Source: Butyrivibrio sp. LB2008 (GTDB lineage: Bacteria > Bacillota > Clostridia > Lachnospirales > Lachnospiraceae). From it: a DNA stretch of 64,000 nucleotides. The notes beneath the pieces are model-generated. The model saw only the letters and a list, made by a program, of their open reading frames with translations. It ran no database searches and was not told the DNA's origin. Below are positions 16,796 through 24,341 of the stretch, one piece after another. Made by a program: the position numbers and the translations under genes. The stretch's first letter is position 1. Every line of letters begins with the position of its first letter. The stretch is taken from positions 1 to 64,000 of the forward strand of contig NZ_JHXZ01000019.1 in assembly GCF_000621565.1 (NCBI RefSeq). The letters run 5' to 3'.

Positions 16796-18479
16796 ACGAC
16801 TTTTTACGATCATAGCGCTCAGCACCTCTACTGCCGTTGCAATACTACTGCTCTGTTCCTGGTTTCTTAACATGACTCACGACTATCCGTCCGTACAGGT
16901 AAACAAAGACTGGACGGTAACAATCGGAAATGAAGAATATCCACACGTAAACCTCTCAGAGATACATACTCTTTTTAAAACAAAAACAAAACGCGGCGAT
17001 ACTCTTATAATGACAAGAGAAATTCCCTACATAGGTGACATCCCGATTCCCGCGATTATTTTCAGAAGCAACTATTCCGCCTTTGAGTGCTATCTCGACG
17101 ATAAACTCATATATGAGTACGGACTGAACAAATATATAGTAAATAAATTCGTCGGCAAAAAATATCACTTTATAACACTCCCGCGAAAATACCGCTGGTC
17201 ACATATAACTTTTAAAATAACGGCATGCGAAAAGGGTGCTTTCTCTTATTTTGACCCAATTTATCTGGGAAACCACCCCGACCTTCTGACATTTCTTATA
17301 AGCAAAAACCAATTTGTCATCCTTATAGGAATGTTCCTGTTTGTTTTTGGTATGTTCCTGCTCACGCTAAGTCTATTGTTTGTATCATATGTGCCCGAGT
17401 TAAAAATACAGCTCTTTGCATCACTCCTATGTATAAACATAGGCTTATATCTCGTGTGCTACTCAAATATGATGTCAATTTTTGTAGATACAGATGCCGA
17501 AACCGAAATAGAATATTTTACACTGTTTCTTTTTGTTCCTCTCTGCTACATAATCCTGTACTTCATGAACGAACTCGAAAGAAAAAAGCTAATGATGGGC
17601 TTGTTCATCGCAAGTGTAATAATTCCTATATTCCAGCAATTTCTGTACTATACATTTTCAATTCACCTCAAGCGCACACTTTTGCTGTTTGATATCAACG
17701 CAATAATAATTTTCAGCATAATCGTCTATTGCTTTGTTCGGACAGTCAGGCAGAAAAAAAACATCTTTTTGGAGAACCTGCAGATGGTCGGCATGTTTAT
17801 TCTTTCAACTTCAGGATTCATCCACCTCGTAGGATATACCCTGACAACTTACCATATCATATCGGTCGAAACAGCAACATTCCCAATCATAGGATTTGGT
17901 GCAATCTTCTATGCAATGACGCAGCTTACCTATTACCTGCTCTACATTACCAAGACCTACGCCCAGCGAAAAGAGCATGAATCACTAATCCACCTTGCAT
18001 ATGCAGACGGTCTTACAGATCTTCCCAACAGAGCAAACGCTGACAGAGAGCTAAAAAAACTTGAAAAAAGCAACTATGACTATTGCATAATAAGTATCGA
18101 TTTAAACGGTCTCAAACCTGTAAACGATAAATTGGGCCACGCAGAAGGTGACAAATACATCTTGGATTTCTCAAAGATACTGACAAGCACTTTCGCGGAA
18201 CACGGAATGTGCGCCAGAATAGGCGGAGACGAATTCATTGTAATAATAAGAGATGCAGATTCACTGAACATTGATGAACTGATAACCAAAATGAGCAGCG
18301 CCCTTGACGTCTTGAACGCTCTCTATCCTACATATGTAAGGAGTGTTGCGACAGGATACGCATACCGCCACGAGCGCCCGGGAAAAAGTTCTCACGAAGT
18401 CTATCTCCTGGCTGACAGACGTATGTATGAAAACAAAAAGATAATGCATGAAAAACTCGGAATTGAAGTAAGAATGTAA
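16788..18479 (+). CDS. second membrane diguanylate cyclase, tandem paralogue
   Basis: A 563-residue protein with the same plan as the gene before it: N-terminal anchor, extracytoplasmic region (about 30-170), about seven membrane helices (175-390) and a GGDEF domain with intact IGGDEF near 479. The two proteins share short matches throughout, such as YLLADRRMY near the end, but are clearly diverged. AGGAGG lies within the end of the upstream gene, and the reading frames overlap by eight bases, so the pair is translationally coupled. This looks like an old tandem duplication with split sensory specificity. Confidence 0.9.
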   Translation: MNKRLFTIIALSTSTAVAILLLCSWFLNMTHDYPSVQVNKDWTVTIGNEEYPHVNLSEIHTLFKTKTKRGDTLIMTREIPYIGDIPIPAIIFRSNYSAFECYLDDKLIYEYGLNKYIVNKFVGKKYHFITLPRKYRWSHITFKITACEKGAFSYFDPIYLGNHPDLLTFLISKNQFVILIGMFLFVFGMFLLTLSLLFVSYVPELKIQLFASLLCINIGLYLVCYSNMMSIFVDTDAETEIEYFTLFLFVPLCYIILYFMNELERKKLMMGLFIASVIIPIFQQFLYYTFSIHLKRTLLLFDINAIIIFSIIVYCFVRTVRQKKNIFLENLQMVGMFILSTSGFIHLVGYTLTTYHIISVETATFPIIGFGAIFYAMTQLTYYLLYITKTYAQRKEHESLIHLAYADGLTDLPNRANADRELKKLEKSNYDYCIISIDLNGLKPVNDKLGHAEGDKYILDFSKILTSTFAEHGMCARIGGDEFIVIIRDADSLNIDELITKMSSALDVLNALYPTYVRSVATGYAYRHERPGKSSHEVYLLADRRMYENKKIMHEKLGIEVRM

Positions 18480-18485
18480 TTTAAT

Positions 18486-18519
18486 AGGGAAAAGCTGATG
18501 TATTGTCAGCTTTTCCCTA
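18486..18519. terminator. hairpin between the diguanylate cyclases and the convergent lipoprotein gene
   Basis: A 13-bp stem AGGGAAAAGCTGA/TCAGCTTTTCCCT with a seven-base loop lies just after the second GGDEF gene. Its right arm overlaps the last codons of the convergent lipoprotein gene. No long T-run follows, so it is only a likely terminator. Confidence 0.55.
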
Positions 18520-19129
18520 CCATTGTAGATTTCCTAAGAGTGCAGTACTGATACTCGCCTTCTTTATACAGATCGAAGACTCCCTCAACCGTTATGTCAT
18601 CCCCTTCTTTGGGATAATCGTCAGGATACTTGTAATTATCTGTAAGTTCAAACTCAACTCCCTGAGAACAACAAGCCGTTGCATCTTTTATAATGCACGC
18701 ATAATATCTTTTCCCTGTTGCCTCATCTACATACTCGGAATAATTACCGGTCATCTTGATAGTCTTTCCGACAAAATTTTCCGGATAGTACATCATATTG
18801 TAAACAGTTGTGTAGATCATAGTCGTCGAAAGCTTTGTAAGATCGATATAATCACCCTCAACATCGACTTCCTCTTCAATAGGCGCCCCGAATGATTCCG
18901 ACGGATCTATATCTGATGAAGTCATGTCTTCCGAAGAATCATCTTCAGAATCATCGTAATCATCAGCAAGTGACGAAGCCTCGCTTGCAGCAATCTGCTC
19001 AGCGATCACGTCATCAACACTTTTTGCTCCGCTTCCGGGCTTTGATCTGGCTCCGCTTGAATCATCCGCACATCCCGAAGTAATAAGCACAACCAGCATC
19101 AACACTGCTATATATCTCATTTTTTTCAT
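18506..19129 (-). CDS. lipoprotein of unknown function, last gene of the zinc ABC operon
   Basis: A 207-residue protein with a lipoprotein signal (MKKMRYIAVLMLVVLITSGC, lipobox Cys20), a Ser/Asp/Glu-rich spacer (about 21-75) and a C-terminal beta-rich domain (about 85-207) with EYVDEATGKRYYACII and a Cys-Cys pair. It resembles small OB-fold-like extracytoplasmic domains, but I cannot name a family. Its ATG overlaps the permease stop as TAATG, so it belongs to the metal-uptake operon. A role in extracellular metal handling is inference from position only. Confidence 0.7.
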   Translation of the reverse strand: MKKMRYIAVLMLVVLITSGCADDSSGARSKPGSGAKSVDDVIAEQIAASEASSLADDYDDSEDDSSEDMTSSDIDPSESFGAPIEEEVDVEGDYIDLTKLSTTMIYTTVYNMMYYPENFVGKTIKMTGNYSEYVDEATGKRYYACIIKDATACCSQGVEFELTDNYKYPDDYPKEGDDITVEGVFDLYKEGEYQYCTLRKSTMVGKS

Positions 19130-19971
19130 TATGCTTTTCCTCCTGTAGCTTTTCCGATGAAATATGCCACCGCAAATACAAAAACATCAACCGCAACAAT
19201 GGTAGATCCGACAGGCGTCCCGGCAAGCAATGATATAAGCATTCCGGATATTGCACATACAACCGATGAAACAGCCGAAAATATCGTCACACTCCTGAAA
19301 TTCTTTAATATGCTCATGGCAGAAAGCGCAGGGAATATCACAAGCGCCGATATAAGAAGGGATCCCACAAGATTCATTGAAAGTACTATTATCACCGCGA
19401 TCATTACCGCAATGATGAAATTATAAGTATCCGCTTTTACACCGGTGGCCTTCGCAAAGTCCTCATCAAAAGTAACCGCAAATATCTTGTTGTACATAAA
19501 AAGAAACAATGCCACAACAATAACCGACAATACCACGCATACCATAACTTCCGACATTGTGAGCGTAAGTATCGACATTGAGCCAAACAACGTGCTGCAT
19601 ACATCTCCCGAAAGATTGGCAGAAGTTGAAAACTTATTAATGATAAGATAGCCAAATGCCAACGCTCCTACAGAAATCATCGCTATCGCGGCATCGCCCT
19701 TTATCTTTGCGTTATTTCCGCTCCTTAAGAGGAAAACAGCGCAGACAACGGTTATAGGCAAAATAACGGCGGTCTGGTTTGCGATCTTTAATACACTCGC
19801 GATCGCCATAGCCCCAAAAGCTACGTGCGAAAGTCCGTCTCCGATAAACGAATATCTCTTTAGAACAAGCGTCACCCCGAGAAGCGACGATGATAATGCA
19901 ATAAGCGTTCCTACAATAAATGCGTAGACAACAAACGGATATTGGAAGTATTCTATAAGCTTTTCTATCAT
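19129..19971 (-). CDS. znuB: zinc/manganese-type ABC transporter permease
   Basis: A 280-residue protein with about eight membrane helices, of the ABC-3 (ZnuB/MntB/TroC) family. The N-terminal YPFVVYAFIVGTLIALSSSLLGVTLVLKR-type block, the SFIGDGLSHVAFGAMA coupling motif and the FPALSAM segment are typical. It overlaps the ATPase gene as ATGA and has AAGGAGG upstream. Together with the neighbouring ATPase and binding lipoprotein it imports a divalent metal; zinc is most likely by family and by the associated Cys/His protein, but manganese or iron cannot be excluded. Confidence 0.9.
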   Translation of the reverse strand: MIEKLIEYFQYPFVVYAFIVGTLIALSSSLLGVTLVLKRYSFIGDGLSHVAFGAMAIASVLKIANQTAVILPITVVCAVFLLRSGNNAKIKGDAAIAMISVGALAFGYLIINKFSTSANLSGDVCSTLFGSMSILTLTMSEVMVCVVLSVIVVALFLFMYNKIFAVTFDEDFAKATGVKADTYNFIIAVMIAVIIVLSMNLVGSLLISALVIFPALSAMSILKNFRSVTIFSAVSSVVCAISGMLISLLAGTPVGSTIVAVDVFVFAVAYFIGKATGGKA

Positions 19972-20678
19972 GCCGGCTCACCTCCTTCCATATTCATAAA
20001 GAACTTTCCCACATTACTGGATATATACTCATCTTTGGTCCCAAAATACAAAGTTTTTCCGACATGAAGTATGTGGCTTGCATACTTAACGGCTGCGGTT
20101 ATATCATGCGATACCATGATTATTGTTACATCGCTGTCATTAAGCTCTTTTATAAGTTCATACATCTCATATGTAACTTTGGGATCAAGACCTGAAACAG
20201 GCTCATCCAGAAGAAGAACCTTTGTAGTTGCACAAAGAGCTCTTGCCAGAAGAACTCTTTGCTGCTGTCCACCCGATAGCTCTCTGTAGCACCTATTTTT
20301 TAGATCTGCAATATCCATTCTCTCCATGTTCTTGCGAGCAAGGGCTTTTTCTTTTTCTGTATAAAAAGGTCTGAGCCCCATGTGAGACTGGCATCCTGAA
20401 AGCACGATCTCATATACGGATGCCGGGAAATCCCTTTGAACAACCGTCTGCTGAGGTAAATAGCCTATCTCATTCTTTTTTAGCCCATCACCGAACAGAA
20501 TCTGTCCATCAATAGGTGACTGTAATCCGAGCATTGTCCTCATAAGAGTTGTCTTTCCCGAACCGTTTTCTCCCACAATGCACAGATAATTTCCTTTTTC
20601 AACTACAAAATTCAAATTCTCAACAACCACAGTCCTATCGTATCCAAGCGACAGATTCTGCGCGGAAATGAACGACAT
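19968..20678 (-). CDS. znuC: zinc/manganese-type ABC transporter ATP-binding protein
   Basis: About 236 residues. Walker A is GENGSGKTT (about 36-44), the signature is ELSGGQQQR (about 139-147), Walker B is VLLLDEPVSGLD (about 160-171), and the switch His is in MVSHD. I start at the ATG at 20678, which follows AGGGGGTG at five bases and overlaps nothing; an ATG 15 codons upstream lies inside the end of the binding-protein gene and has no site. Energises the adjacent permease. Confidence 0.92.
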   Translation of the reverse strand: MSFISAQNLSLGYDRTVVVENLNFVVEKGNYLCIVGENGSGKTTLMRTMLGLQSPIDGQILFGDGLKKNEIGYLPQQTVVQRDFPASVYEIVLSGCQSHMGLRPFYTEKEKALARKNMERMDIADLKNRCYRELSGGQQQRVLLARALCATTKVLLLDEPVSGLDPKVTYEMYELIKELNDSDVTIIMVSHDITAAVKYASHILHVGKTLYFGTKDEYISSNVGKFFMNMEGGEPA

Positions 20679-20694
20679 GATAACACCCCCTGCC

Positions 20695-21735
20695 TTATTT
20701 AAGCGCTTCTTTAAGTACTTCAAGATTTCCTTCCATTACCGAAAGATAAGTCACACCACCTTCAACATCCTTAGATGTAGTTGACTGTAAAGAATCCATT
20801 GTAAGGATTTCCTGATCCTTCTTTGATGTATTCTGTTTTACAGTATCGGCGATCTTCTTATCCTGTCCTTCGATAGTAAGGATAGAGCTAAGTCCGAGCT
20901 CATCTACCTTCTTTGAAAGGAATGTTATTGTTTCAAAACTTGCCTCAGTCTCTGCTGAGCAACCTACAAATGCTGCATAATAATCAAGTCCGTAATCATC
21001 AACAAGGTAACGGAACGGGAAACGGTCTGCGAAAAGAACTGTCTTTTTGCTGCCTGACTTAACTGCATTATCATATTCCGCATCAAGAGCCTCAAGCTTT
21101 GAAATGTAATCTGTTGCATTCTTCTCATAAACATCTTTGTCAGCTTCATCGATAGCGATCATTCCGTCTTTGATGGCGCTGCAAAGCTTGGCTGCATTTT
21201 TGAGTGAAAGCCATACGTGCTCGTCGTACTCTACTTCTTCACCCTCTTCGCTTTCTTCGCCTTCCTCTTCTTCGGCCTCCATACCTTCGACAACCTCTTC
21301 TTCCTTGATGTCATCGCCAAGTGTGTCAAGAAGATTGATAACTACCATATCTTTATTGGTTGCTTCCTTGAGTGCATCATCTACCCACTCATCAGACTCT
21401 CCGCCAACATAGATGAACATGTCGCAGTTTGCGATCTTAGCGATATCTTCTGCTGTAGGCTGATAGCTGTGAAGATCAACACCGCTGTCAAGAAGCATTG
21501 TTATCTCTGCATTTGCAGGATTCTCTCCTGCGATATTCTTTACCCAATCATATTCAGGGAAAATAGTTGTCACGATACTGATATCACTGTCGCCTGCTGC
21601 CTCAGATACTGCCTCTGATGCGCTTCCTTCCGGAGTTCCTGCTGCAGATGCGCTCTGAGCGCTCTGATTTCCGCATGCACAAATAATGCTGCTCGCCATT
21701 ACGGCTGCAACTATAACTGAAATATATTTCTTCAT
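20695..21735 (-). CDS. znuA: metal-binding lipoprotein of a zinc-type ABC transporter
   Basis: A 346-residue cluster A-I binding protein. The lipobox is IICAC (Cys21). The fold shows the metal-ligand regions VDLHSYQPTAEDIAKI, DEHVWLSLKNA and the C-terminal SILTIEGQDKK block. Between the first and second ligand there is a loop of about 20 residues rich in Glu where zinc-binding ZnuA proteins usually have a His-rich loop. It is the second gene of the operon, after a small Cys/His membrane protein. The metal is probably zinc by family. Confidence 0.87.
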   Translation of the reverse strand: MKKYISVIVAAVMASSIICACGNQSAQSASAAGTPEGSASEAVSEAAGDSDISIVTTIFPEYDWVKNIAGENPANAEITMLLDSGVDLHSYQPTAEDIAKIANCDMFIYVGGESDEWVDDALKEATNKDMVVINLLDTLGDDIKEEEVVEGMEAEEEEGEESEEGEEVEYDEHVWLSLKNAAKLCSAIKDGMIAIDEADKDVYEKNATDYISKLEALDAEYDNAVKSGSKKTVLFADRFPFRYLVDDYGLDYYAAFVGCSAETEASFETITFLSKKVDELGLSSILTIEGQDKKIADTVKQNTSKKDQEILTMDSLQSTTSKDVEGGVTYLSVMEGNLEVLKEALK

Positions 21736-21787
21736 AATATTCCTCTTTTCTTATTCATTTTTATTTAATATGGAAAAAATATGATCA

Positions 21788-21807
21788 TGTAGCAGAATTC
21801 TGCTACA
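21788..21807. promoter_or_regulatory. 20-bp perfect palindrome upstream of the metal-binding lipoprotein
   Basis: TGTAGCAGAATTCTGCTACA lies between the small membrane protein gene and the metal-binding lipoprotein gene, 52 bp before the latter. A T-rich stretch follows nine bases later on the minus strand, so it may be an intra-operon terminator or processing hairpin, or an operator for a metal-sensing repressor. Confidence 0.5.
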
Positions 21808-21822
21808 CAAAAAGAGGGTGCT

Positions 21823-22146
21823 TCAATTATCGAGACGTACCTTGAAGCTGACAAGTGTGGGATGAGAAATGTTCTCATTTGTCTTGGTCGTAATGACAGC
21901 AACTATCATTACGGCAATTACACTTATAGCAAGATGAATAATACCTGTAGAGATCTGGTTTAAGAACTGTTCGCATCTTTCGATGTTACGGCAGATAGGA
22001 CATTCTGCGCCGTGGCACTGATGGTGCTGCTCTTTAAGTATATAGTACGAGGAAAAGAGCATGGTAAAGCTGAGTACTACAGCCAACAAAACCGCTACCA
22101 CTCTGCGCTCATTATTATATTTCTTCTCCGCGCCATTAAACTCCAT
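21823..22146 (-). CDS. small two-helix membrane protein with Cys/His metal motif
   Basis: A 107-residue protein with a membrane helix at about 15-37, an extracytoplasmic loop containing HHQCHGAECPICRNIERC (42-59), and a second helix at about 68-88. The clustered His and Cys residues look like a metal site. Similar small proteins accompany zinc ABC transporters in clostridia; I do not know a name. It is first in the operon, directly ahead of the binding lipoprotein, which suggests it captures or senses the metal outside the membrane. The ATG follows AGGAGA. Confidence 0.72.
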   Translation of the reverse strand: MEFNGAEKKYNNERRVVAVLLAVVLSFTMLFSSYYILKEQHHQCHGAECPICRNIERCEQFLNQISTGIIHLAISVIAVMIVAVITTKTNENISHPTLVSFKVRLDN

Positions 22147-22161
22147 TCTTAACTTCTCCTA

Positions 22162-22202
22162 AAACTTCCTCAAGTTTAGTTCATTGGCCGCTGAAATGTC
22201 AA
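22162..22202 (-). promoter_or_regulatory. candidate promoter and operator of the metal-uptake operon
   Basis: On the minus strand, TTGACA (22197-22202), an 18-bp spacer and a weak -10 TAAACT (22173-22178). A perfect inverted repeat AAACTT-GAGG-AAGTTT (22162-22177) overlaps the -10 and the start point, as an operator would. It does not match the usual Firmicute Zur box closely. Confidence 0.55.
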
Positions 22203-22251
22203 GCTTGGCCAGGGGGTGTTTCAAGCGTAGGGTTGTGCCTTTAAGGGAGGG

Positions 22252-22464
22252 GATAATCGGCTATAGGGCTGGGAGTGTCAGTGGTTGAATTCGTTGACAT
22301 TCAAGGCATAAAAATATGTAATCGTCCATTCTTCGCTCCAAACTCGCGCATAAATGCGCTCAAACAGGTGGAGCGAAAACAGAATGGACGATTACATATT
22401 TTTAAGCTCTTGAATGTTACAACTTATTCAAATACTGACACTCCCAGCCCTATAGCCGATTATC
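22252..22464. repeat. long imperfect foldback (about 89-bp arms)
   Basis: The left arm (22252-22340) pairs with the right arm (22369-22464). Long uninterrupted matches include GATAATCGGCTATAGGGCTG, GGGAGTGTCAGT, TATGTAATCGTCCATTCT and TTCGCTCCA. The 28-base apex holds a further hairpin, GCGCAT/ATGCGC (22347-22360). No transposase is encoded. It looks like a MITE-type foldback element or a long structured RNA; the gap from 22147 to 22547 has no other gene. Confidence 0.8.
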
Positions 22465-22547
22465 TCTCTAACTTTAAATGGCAAATAAACAGACTGCTGA
22501 AATAGCCACTCTGATAAAATGGCATGGTTACAACAGTTTACTCTCAC

Positions 22548-23456
22548 TTAGAACTTCGGTTTAAAATAAAGGGGTTTCTTTCTGCCAATTTGAATTTCTT
22601 CACAGCTCTTTATTGCAACGTCCATAATTTCGCCATTGCCATGAAATTCTATGGAATAATTATCATTCTCCGGCAGATATGAGTAATATCCACAATCGCG
22701 AACGTATAATATGCTGCATGTATTGCCTGATAGCATTTCGAATATTGGATTTTTAGCGGAGTTCTTATTTAAGATTTCGCACAGTTCCTTGGCCTTACTA
22801 TGTTCTTCTTTGTCCATAATATAAGACTTAATACAACTAGAGAGTTTTTTACGACGCTCATTGATATCTCGTTGAGCGTACTGTTTAATTTTTGCAAAGG
22901 CATCATTGTAATTGTCGTAGCTGTAATCTTCGTACCACGCGTGAGGTCTGTCACCCGAAGCCGGCGCATCTTGGCATTCAACAATATATTTTCCATCAAT
23001 AAAGCCTATTCCGTAACTATATACTTGATTAAATAACTGGTTTGGCTCTGTTATTATGCAAAAATTCCACATGCTTTCATAACCCGCCCGCTTACATATA
23101 CTCCACAACGGATCATGTAATTCGAACAGGGTTGTATGATTTATTTCTAAGGTATTCTTATCTGCTCCTTTGTACAAACATAATAAAGTTGAAACACAAT
23201 CATGCAGTTTTTCGTTGTGCAGTTTGATATTTACAAGAAATTTTATAATGAACTGCTCTTCAGATTCTATTTCTCTTATGATTATTTTTTTTGGTCTGTC
23301 AAAATCATCCGGATATGACCGGAAATATTTATTATCCTCAATAAAATAACCGTCATAAATGCCCCCGCGGCTATTATATCCGTATTTTTCAGGATCTATT
23401 CCACAGCTATTTAGTGCTGCCAAAACTTGTTCTAAACTCATATGCTGATTATCCAT
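22548..23456 (-). CDS. protein of unknown function
   Basis: A 302-residue soluble protein that I do not recognise. It has no signal peptide or membrane helix. The N-terminus (MSLEQVLAALNSCGIDPEKYG) looks helical; the middle holds WSICKRAGYESMWNFCIITEP and a GIGFIDGKYIVECQD strand pair, and the C-terminus is beta-rich. The ATG is preceded by GAGGAG seven bases upstream. It stands alone, divergent from the response regulator gene and next to the long foldback. Its shape is reminiscent of small immunity or SMI1/KNR4-like proteins only in a very general way. Confidence 0.6.
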   Translation of the reverse strand: MDNQHMSLEQVLAALNSCGIDPEKYGYNSRGGIYDGYFIEDNKYFRSYPDDFDRPKKIIIREIESEEQFIIKFLVNIKLHNEKLHDCVSTLLCLYKGADKNTLEINHTTLFELHDPLWSICKRAGYESMWNFCIITEPNQLFNQVYSYGIGFIDGKYIVECQDAPASGDRPHAWYEDYSYDNYNDAFAKIKQYAQRDINERRKKLSSCIKSYIMDKEEHSKAKELCEILNKNSAKNPIFEMLSGNTCSILYVRDCGYYSYLPENDNYSIEFHGNGEIMDVAIKSCEEIQIGRKKPLYFKPKF

Positions 23457-23510
23457 TTTCTGTCTCCTCTATAAAACGATTCCCACTTATAGCATACCGT
23501 AACACCCCAT

Positions 23511-23550
23511 CTTAAACAATTCTTAAAGATTTACCCTATTGGAACTTAAA
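23511..23550 (+). promoter_or_regulatory. CTTAAA direct repeats upstream of the two-component operon
   Basis: CTTAAA occurs at 23511, 23522 and 23545, spaced by 11 and 23 bp. OmpR-family regulators bind such 11-bp direct repeats, so these may be autoregulation sites of the regulator that starts at 23607. Confidence 0.5.
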
Positions 23551-23606
23551 ATTTTTTTCAATACAATATATCTATGATTAATCATTGAATATATACGGGA
23601 GAGAAA

Positions 23607-24341
23607 ATGAACAAGATTCTTATTTGTGACGATGAACAGGACATTGTGTCTGCGCTTCGCATTTATCTTGAATGCGAAGGGATGAGCGTTATGGCTGCTT
23701 CAAACGGAAGGGAAGCGGTTGAGATAATGCAGAGTCCGATTGGGGATGACATACATCTTATTCTTATGGATGTAATGATGCCGGAGATGGACGGGATTGC
23801 TGCAATGGCGGAGATCAGGAAGATATCGAATGTGCCGATAATCATGCTTACCGCGAAAAGCGAGGATGCAGATAAGGTTGTGGGGCTGACGGTCGGAGCT
23901 GATGATTATGTTACCAAGCCGTTTAATCAGGTAGAACTTATGGCAAGGGTTAAATCACAGATTCGTCGTTATACGATGCTTGGAGCTAAAGGGACTTTAG
24001 GGAAACCTGCAAATACCGATATGATCACCATCGGCGGTATTGAATTAAATGATAAGGCAAAAGAAGTAACTCTGGACGGAAATCCTGTTTCGCTCACTCC
24101 CCTGGAATACGATATATTAAAGCTTTTGATGACACATCCCGGTGAAGTTTTATCTCCTAAAGAGATTTATACAAGTGTCTGGAAAGAAAACATGATCGGC
24201 GCCGAAAGTACGGTGGCTGTTCATATCAGACACCTTAGAGAAAAATTGGAATATGACAGTACAAATCCCAGATATTTGATAGCTGTCTGGGGACGAGGAT
24301 ACAAGATGGAAGGGACGCCCCTTCGGGAAAGGAAACCATGA
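23607..24341 (+). CDS. OmpR-family response regulator
   Basis: A 244-residue regulator. The receiver domain (about 3-118) has the acidic pair DDEQD, the phosphoacceptor Asp in LMDVMMPEMDG near residue 53, the Thr in IMLTAKS and Lys in VTKPF. A winged-helix DNA-binding domain follows (about 145-238) with LTPLEYDILKLLMTHPG and the RHLREKLEYD recognition helix region. The ATG lies six bases after GGGAGAG. It overlaps the kinase gene by four bases (ATGA). Confidence 0.93.
   Translation: MNKILICDDEQDIVSALRIYLECEGMSVMAASNGREAVEIMQSPIGDDIHLILMDVMMPEMDGIAAMAEIRKISNVPIIMLTAKSEDADKVVGLTVGADDYVTKPFNQVELMARVKSQIRRYTMLGAKGTLGKPANTDMITIGGIELNDKAKEVTLDGNPVSLTPLEYDILKLLMTHPGEVLSPKEIYTSVWKENMIGAESTVAVHIRHLREKLEYDSTNPRYLIAVWGRGYKMEGTPLRERKP

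Noticed and set aside
22252-22464. Insertion sequence
   Set aside because: No transposase frame exists within or next to the foldback; only foldback arms are present.
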